Assembly: GCA_004151065.3 (NCBI GenBank)
Contig: NWUY0300066880.1
Coordinates: forward strand, 973 to 21,656
Source of the DNA: Larix sibirica
Taxonomy: Eukaryota; Streptophyta; Pinopsida; Pinales; Pinaceae
Reading direction: 5' to 3'
DNA: 20,684 bases
Numbering within the stretch: position 1 is the stretch's first letter; every line of letters starts with the position of its first letter. Of the stretch, positions 17,708 through 20,684 are shown piece after piece. The translations under genes and the position numbers were made by a program. Under the pieces are notes generated by a model. It saw nothing but the letters and a program-made list of their open reading frames with translations, made no database searches and was not told the DNA's origin.

Positions 17708-18598
17708 CTTGAGCTTTTAGATGAGCTTCATAGAGCTAATCATTTGCATTCCTTTTAATGTGATTATTTGATATTTCACTCAACTTTGGATTATAGATTT
17801 CTATAAATGGCTTGGAGTAATGGGCTTGAGAGTTGGAATTTTTGCATTTAATTTAATGCTTTCATTAATGCACATAGTAAAATTAAAAATTGAGTTCCAA
17901 AAAAAATTGTGTACCCTCGATGAAAGCATGGAGTAAGTCTTAAAAGTGTTTAAATATTTTATTTCAAATTTCATTAACATTATAGTTGTTATGGTTTTTG
18001 ATGGAAATGAAAATATAATTACCAAGTCGCCTCTCTATTCCATTGAATCTTATGAACATGTGAAAATTTAAATATCCATATTCAATTAAAGTTTAAAGTT
18101 TAGAAATTTTGATTAATCTTACTTATTCATAAAATATTTAATAATTTTTTATAAATATACTAAAATTTATATATTTTTAATTTTTTTATATTGAAAATCA
18201 ACCCTCAACAAAACTTATCCTCGAAAAAAATGTAATTCTTGCTTAGAAAGTCACCTCCTCTTACTGAAAATGCCAAGGTCACTTTGTCAAATGTTATGTG
18301 GATTGTAAAGAAATTTTTTAAGCGAAGCTTCTGCCAATGTTTCACACAATTGCCATTGATATCATTCACCAAAGTTTGTTTATTTTCTTACCATTTTCGA
18401 TAGTTATGATGCACATGGTTTGAATGATCATGCTATTAAAACATAAAAGACCCCTGTATCATTTGTTGCAAAATATTCCCATGAATGTGTATGTGTCATT
18501 TGCTACGAAGCACACTCATTAGAGATTATCATTGCTGGGGCTATGGTAGAGATGATACGCGGGTCTACAGGTAAAGATTCGAAAAAACTTCAAAGTAA
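17708..18598. other. AT-rich intergenic sequence
   Basis: No gene, RNA or element end was recognised. 18060-18200 is extremely AT-rich. A minus-strand frame at 17801-18025 has no recognisable content. Confidence 0.45.
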
Positions 18599-18621
18599 GA
18601 CCACTTACCATGTAAGTGGTC
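18599..18621. repeat. Perfect hairpin, 10-bp stem and 3-base loop
   Basis: GACCACTTAC (18599-18608), loop CAT, GTAAGTGGTC (18612-18621). It lies about 300 bases beyond the GDU stop codon, and just past its candidate poly(A) signal. It could aid 3'-end formation, or be a footprint of a small inverted-repeat transposon. Neither is shown. Confidence 0.7.
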
Positions 18622-18658
18622 CTCCACTATAACAAAAGAAAAAGGTGCCCAGAAAGAC

Positions 18659-18664
18659 TTTATT
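18659..18664 (-). terminator. Candidate poly(A) signal of the GDU-like gene
   Basis: AATAAA on the minus strand, about 255 bases after the stop codon at 18918. The resulting 3' UTR length is ordinary for a plant gene. Plant signals are loose, so this is only a candidate. Confidence 0.35.
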
Positions 18665-18917
18665 TTTTAATGAATGACCTAGCTGTATCTTATCCTCTAT
18701 ATACAGACAAAGGCAAAGCGAAGACTCGGCATCAGTCCTAAATGTTCGTACTAACATTTCGTATCTATTGCTATTGCATCTTTGATATCGTACGTATCTC
18801 AAAAAAACCCTAAATACAAGGAGTCGTGAAATTAATGGCCTCAACAAAAGCTTCAATATATAATCTATGAGCACTGGTTTTATATACATACCCAATTTTT
18901 TGTTTCACGGCATTACA

Positions 18918-19277
18918 TTACATTACATGATTACAGAATGAAAGAGATCTGAATACAAAATATGTTCGCGCTTTCATTTTGCAGGTAGAGATGATTTTTT
19001 TCCTAAGAGTTGCAGGTAGAGATGATTGCATAGCGATATAGGTAGGCGTGGCATCACCAGCCATAATCACAATTATTTCTTCCTCTTTATCAATTGAACA
19101 AATACCAGCTGATTCCCTGCCATGCACTGAACTCCTGTTATTTGCTTGTGACTGACGATTGTGACAGCAAAGCAGCAAGAGAAAAGAAAAGGCTATCAAA
19201 GCTCCAGCTCCACTCAACACATATGGAGCTGGTGTCTTCCATACTGTATGGCTGCTCGCATCAGAAGGCGCCGTCAT
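18918..19277 (-). CDS. GDU: GLUTAMINE DUMPER-like single-span membrane protein
   Basis: GDU proteins are small plant plasma-membrane proteins that, with LOG2-type ubiquitin ligases, influence amino-acid export. This 119-residue protein has a short N-terminus with VWKTPAPYV (the family's W-x-S/T-P-x-P-Y entry), one transmembrane segment at about residues 18-38 (LSGAGALIAFSFLLLLCC), a polar linker, and EEEIIVIMAGDATPTYIA at 65-82. That contains the diagnostic VIMAG motif (70-74). The frame extends upstream to an ATG at 19379, but that lies upstream of the TATA box, so ATG 19277 (MTAPSDASS) is preferred. The C-terminal ~35 residues after PTYIA are longer and more basic than usual. They include a 15-base DNA duplication (TGCAGGTAGAGATGAT-type, near 18980 and 19011), so the tail may be a recent extension. 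No intron is needed. It is the only intact-looking gene here. Confidence 0.85.
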   Translation of the reverse strand: MTAPSDASSHTVWKTPAPYVLSGAGALIAFSFLLLLCCHNRQSQANNRSSVHGRESAGICSIDKEEEIIVIMAGDATPTYIAMQSSLPATLRKKIISTCKMKARTYFVFRSLSFCNHVM

Positions 19278-19356
19278 ATTTCTCAAAGCTTCGTGTCTGC
19301 TGCAGCTGTTTGGTCCTTCGATTCGATTCGATTTTTGTTGACAGAGTGCGTACAAA

Positions 19357-19371
19357 GATATATATATATAG
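19357..19371 (-). promoter_or_regulatory. TATA box of the GDU-like gene
   Basis: CTATATATATATATC on the minus strand, 80-95 bases upstream of ATG 19277. With the usual ~30-base spacing, transcription would begin near 19325-19335, giving a 5' UTR of about 50 bases. This is what decides the start codon. Confidence 0.6.
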
Positions 19372-19389
19372 TTTTTCACACATAAAATA

Positions 19390-20102
19390 TATCTTACTAT
19401 TAATACTGCGAAATAGTAAATGGGATCATTACATCAAAACATTATACCATAAAGACATGTGAAAAACACATACAGGCACATAAGCCTCAAATAACATCAC
19501 ATCAACCAGGAAAAGATATATATATATAACAGAAGCTTAGAGATACTTTTATGGCGTGCAATATTATAAATTATATCAGATGACCCCGATATATTCTTCT
19601 TTAAGAAAAATCAGATTTGAGGCGGACGGCATTACAATAGTGAAATTGTACCTTTTCATTATATGATTTTTATGAACATCAAGATTCCAATGTAATAACT
19701 TATGGCAAAGTCTATATTTGGTCAAGGCTCCAGTTTCTATAAAGTTCGATCTGATCCTATCTTCTTGCTCACCTTATCTCGACATTTTTAAAATACGAAA
19801 ATGGCCTTTTGATAATTAATTCAGAAGGAAAACACCGATGGAATGTATCTACCGTCCATGTAGCGTATTCAGGTTTCTATTGGTCCATTATGTCTCAAGT
19901 TCATGGATACCGCAATAACGAAGACTGTGTTCTCGTTTGCCCAAAATGTTTAAATACACAATCAATCGAGCCGTACCTATCCAAATTACGAAGGTTGGTT
20001 TGATAACTGTTTTTTGTTTGCTCAAGTGGCCTGTTTTGAGTAGCCTCATCAGTTTCAATTTGAGTTGGGTTTTTGAGTGTCACCTCTCAACTAAGTCACC
20101 TC
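19390..20102. other. Upstream intergenic sequence of the GDU-like gene
   Basis: No second gene was recognised. It has a TA-run at 19515-19528. A 64-codon plus-strand frame (19809-20003) contains CPKC and HVAYSGFYW but no family match. The minus-strand frame at 19901-20083 overlaps the probable body of the SINE-like sequence. Any promoter elements of the GDU-like gene beyond the TATA box would lie in the first few hundred bases. Confidence 0.35.
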
Positions 20103-20168
20103 TAAGGGGAATTGAACTCGAGTCATCTTGTGAGGAGACTCACGCCTTAACAGAGTTAACTAGCAGAA
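20103..20168 (-). mobile_element. tRNA-derived SINE head or tRNA relic
   Basis: On the minus strand, TAGTTAACTCTGTTAAGG (20162-20145) resembles a pol III A box (TRGCNNAGYNGG with tRNA-like TTAAGGC following). GAGTTCAATTCC (20119-20108) resembles a B box (GGTTCGANTCC). The spacing of about 30 bases fits a tRNA D-arm to T-arm distance. The sequence between (GTGAGTCTCCTCAC) can form an anticodon-like stem. Both boxes carry C-to-T type changes, so it is old. The 3' extent of the SINE body (towards 19900) is unclear and no poly(A) or T end was pinned down. Confidence 0.45.
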
Positions 20169-20684
20169 ATTGATTAAAAATTTGATAACCTTATAATACT
20201 CAGAAAGAACAATTTATTTATAAGTAACCTATTTATACATTTATTTAATATATTGAAAGAAGATAATGTGTGATACTTGAGTAACTCTAATAATACCATT
20301 TGAGGTAATCTTTATTAAACAAGGTTTATGTAGTGTGACACACAATAATTGTAATAAGGTTTATTAAAAGGTTTTAATTATCTAAAAGATTCTACTTATT
20401 AAAAAATTTAACCTAGGAGATTGAATAGAAGTTATATAAAGAAGTAAAAGCAATGGAATGAATTAGGCAAGCATGGTTTCCATAAAGAATAATTAATGGT
20501 ATTGTCATACTTTAAAGGTACTTTTTTACAATAATGTGTAAGTTGTCTTGTTATTTATTGTGTGGATATCTTGTGCTTTTTATCTTCTACCTTTAGATTT
20601 ATTATGTCCCCGAAGGGGATCATATATATATCGCCAACCTCCTATTAATTTGGCTTAGAGGCTATAAATTTTTACATTTTGCAA
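20169..20684. other. AT-rich sequence, nothing recognised
   Basis: No open frame of interest or RNA was seen. There is a small hairpin TCCCCGAAGGGGA near 20607-20619 and a TA-run after it. The window ends here without a recognisable feature. Confidence 0.45.

Noticed and set aside
18605-18895. 96-codon minus-strand frame after the GDU stop
   Set aside because: It lies in the probable 3' UTR, runs through the hairpin, and shows no domain; most likely chance.
19278-19379. Extending the GDU-like protein to the upstream ATG at 19379
   Set aside because: That ATG is upstream of the TATA box and would add 34 residues unlike GDU N-termini.
19094-19462. 122-codon plus-strand frame
   Set aside because: It is antisense to the GDU-like gene and crosses its TATA box; no recognisable domain.

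Overview
The window looks like plant nuclear DNA, most likely from a large-genome seed plant; a gymnosperm is my inference, not proof. It is AT-rich, has GT-AG introns, and carries plant-only families: a GLUTAMINE DUMPER protein, a raffinose synthase/alkaline alpha-galactosidase, a TDBD-PHD protein and an A-type cytochrome P450. Decayed retroelements surround them. Nothing bacterial is present. Only one gene, the GDU-like gene near the right end, looks intact.

Layout: 1-757 is the probable 3' end of a LINE-like retroposon. Two related arrays of a degenerate ~20-bp AAAATKCCYGYAGG-type minisatellite (about 997-1445 and 3598-3925) share a ~210-bp core and bracket AT-rich DNA with small tandem repeats. 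From about 4195 to 9470 the minus strand holds broken pieces of at least three unrelated genes, all in one orientation and all still with introns: a P450 (4195-5142), a raffinose synthase-like GH36 protein (6668-7332) and a TDBD/PHD-finger protein (8443-9470). Two further exon-like stretches (7559-7736, 9558-9727) are unrecognised. Local duplications separate the pieces, including an exact 73-bp tandem repeat at 8138-8283.

The region 10290-13138 is a complete-looking short LTR element on the minus strand. It has ~285-bp LTRs, TAATT target-site duplications, a primer-binding-site-like sequence and a purine tract, but no recognisable polymerase. The region 13775-17707 is an older Ty3/gypsy-type element on the plus strand with diverged ~0.8-0.9 kb LTRs, a decayed gag and a protease remnant, and no visible RT, RNase H or integrase.

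From 17708 to the end there is AT-rich intergenic DNA, a perfect 10-bp-stem hairpin (18599-18621), the GDU-like gene (18918-19277, minus) with a TATA box and a possible poly(A) signal, and a tRNA-derived SINE-like head (about 20103-20168, minus). The genes do not form a pathway. The window reads as one small membrane-protein gene next to a graveyard of gene fragments and retroelements.
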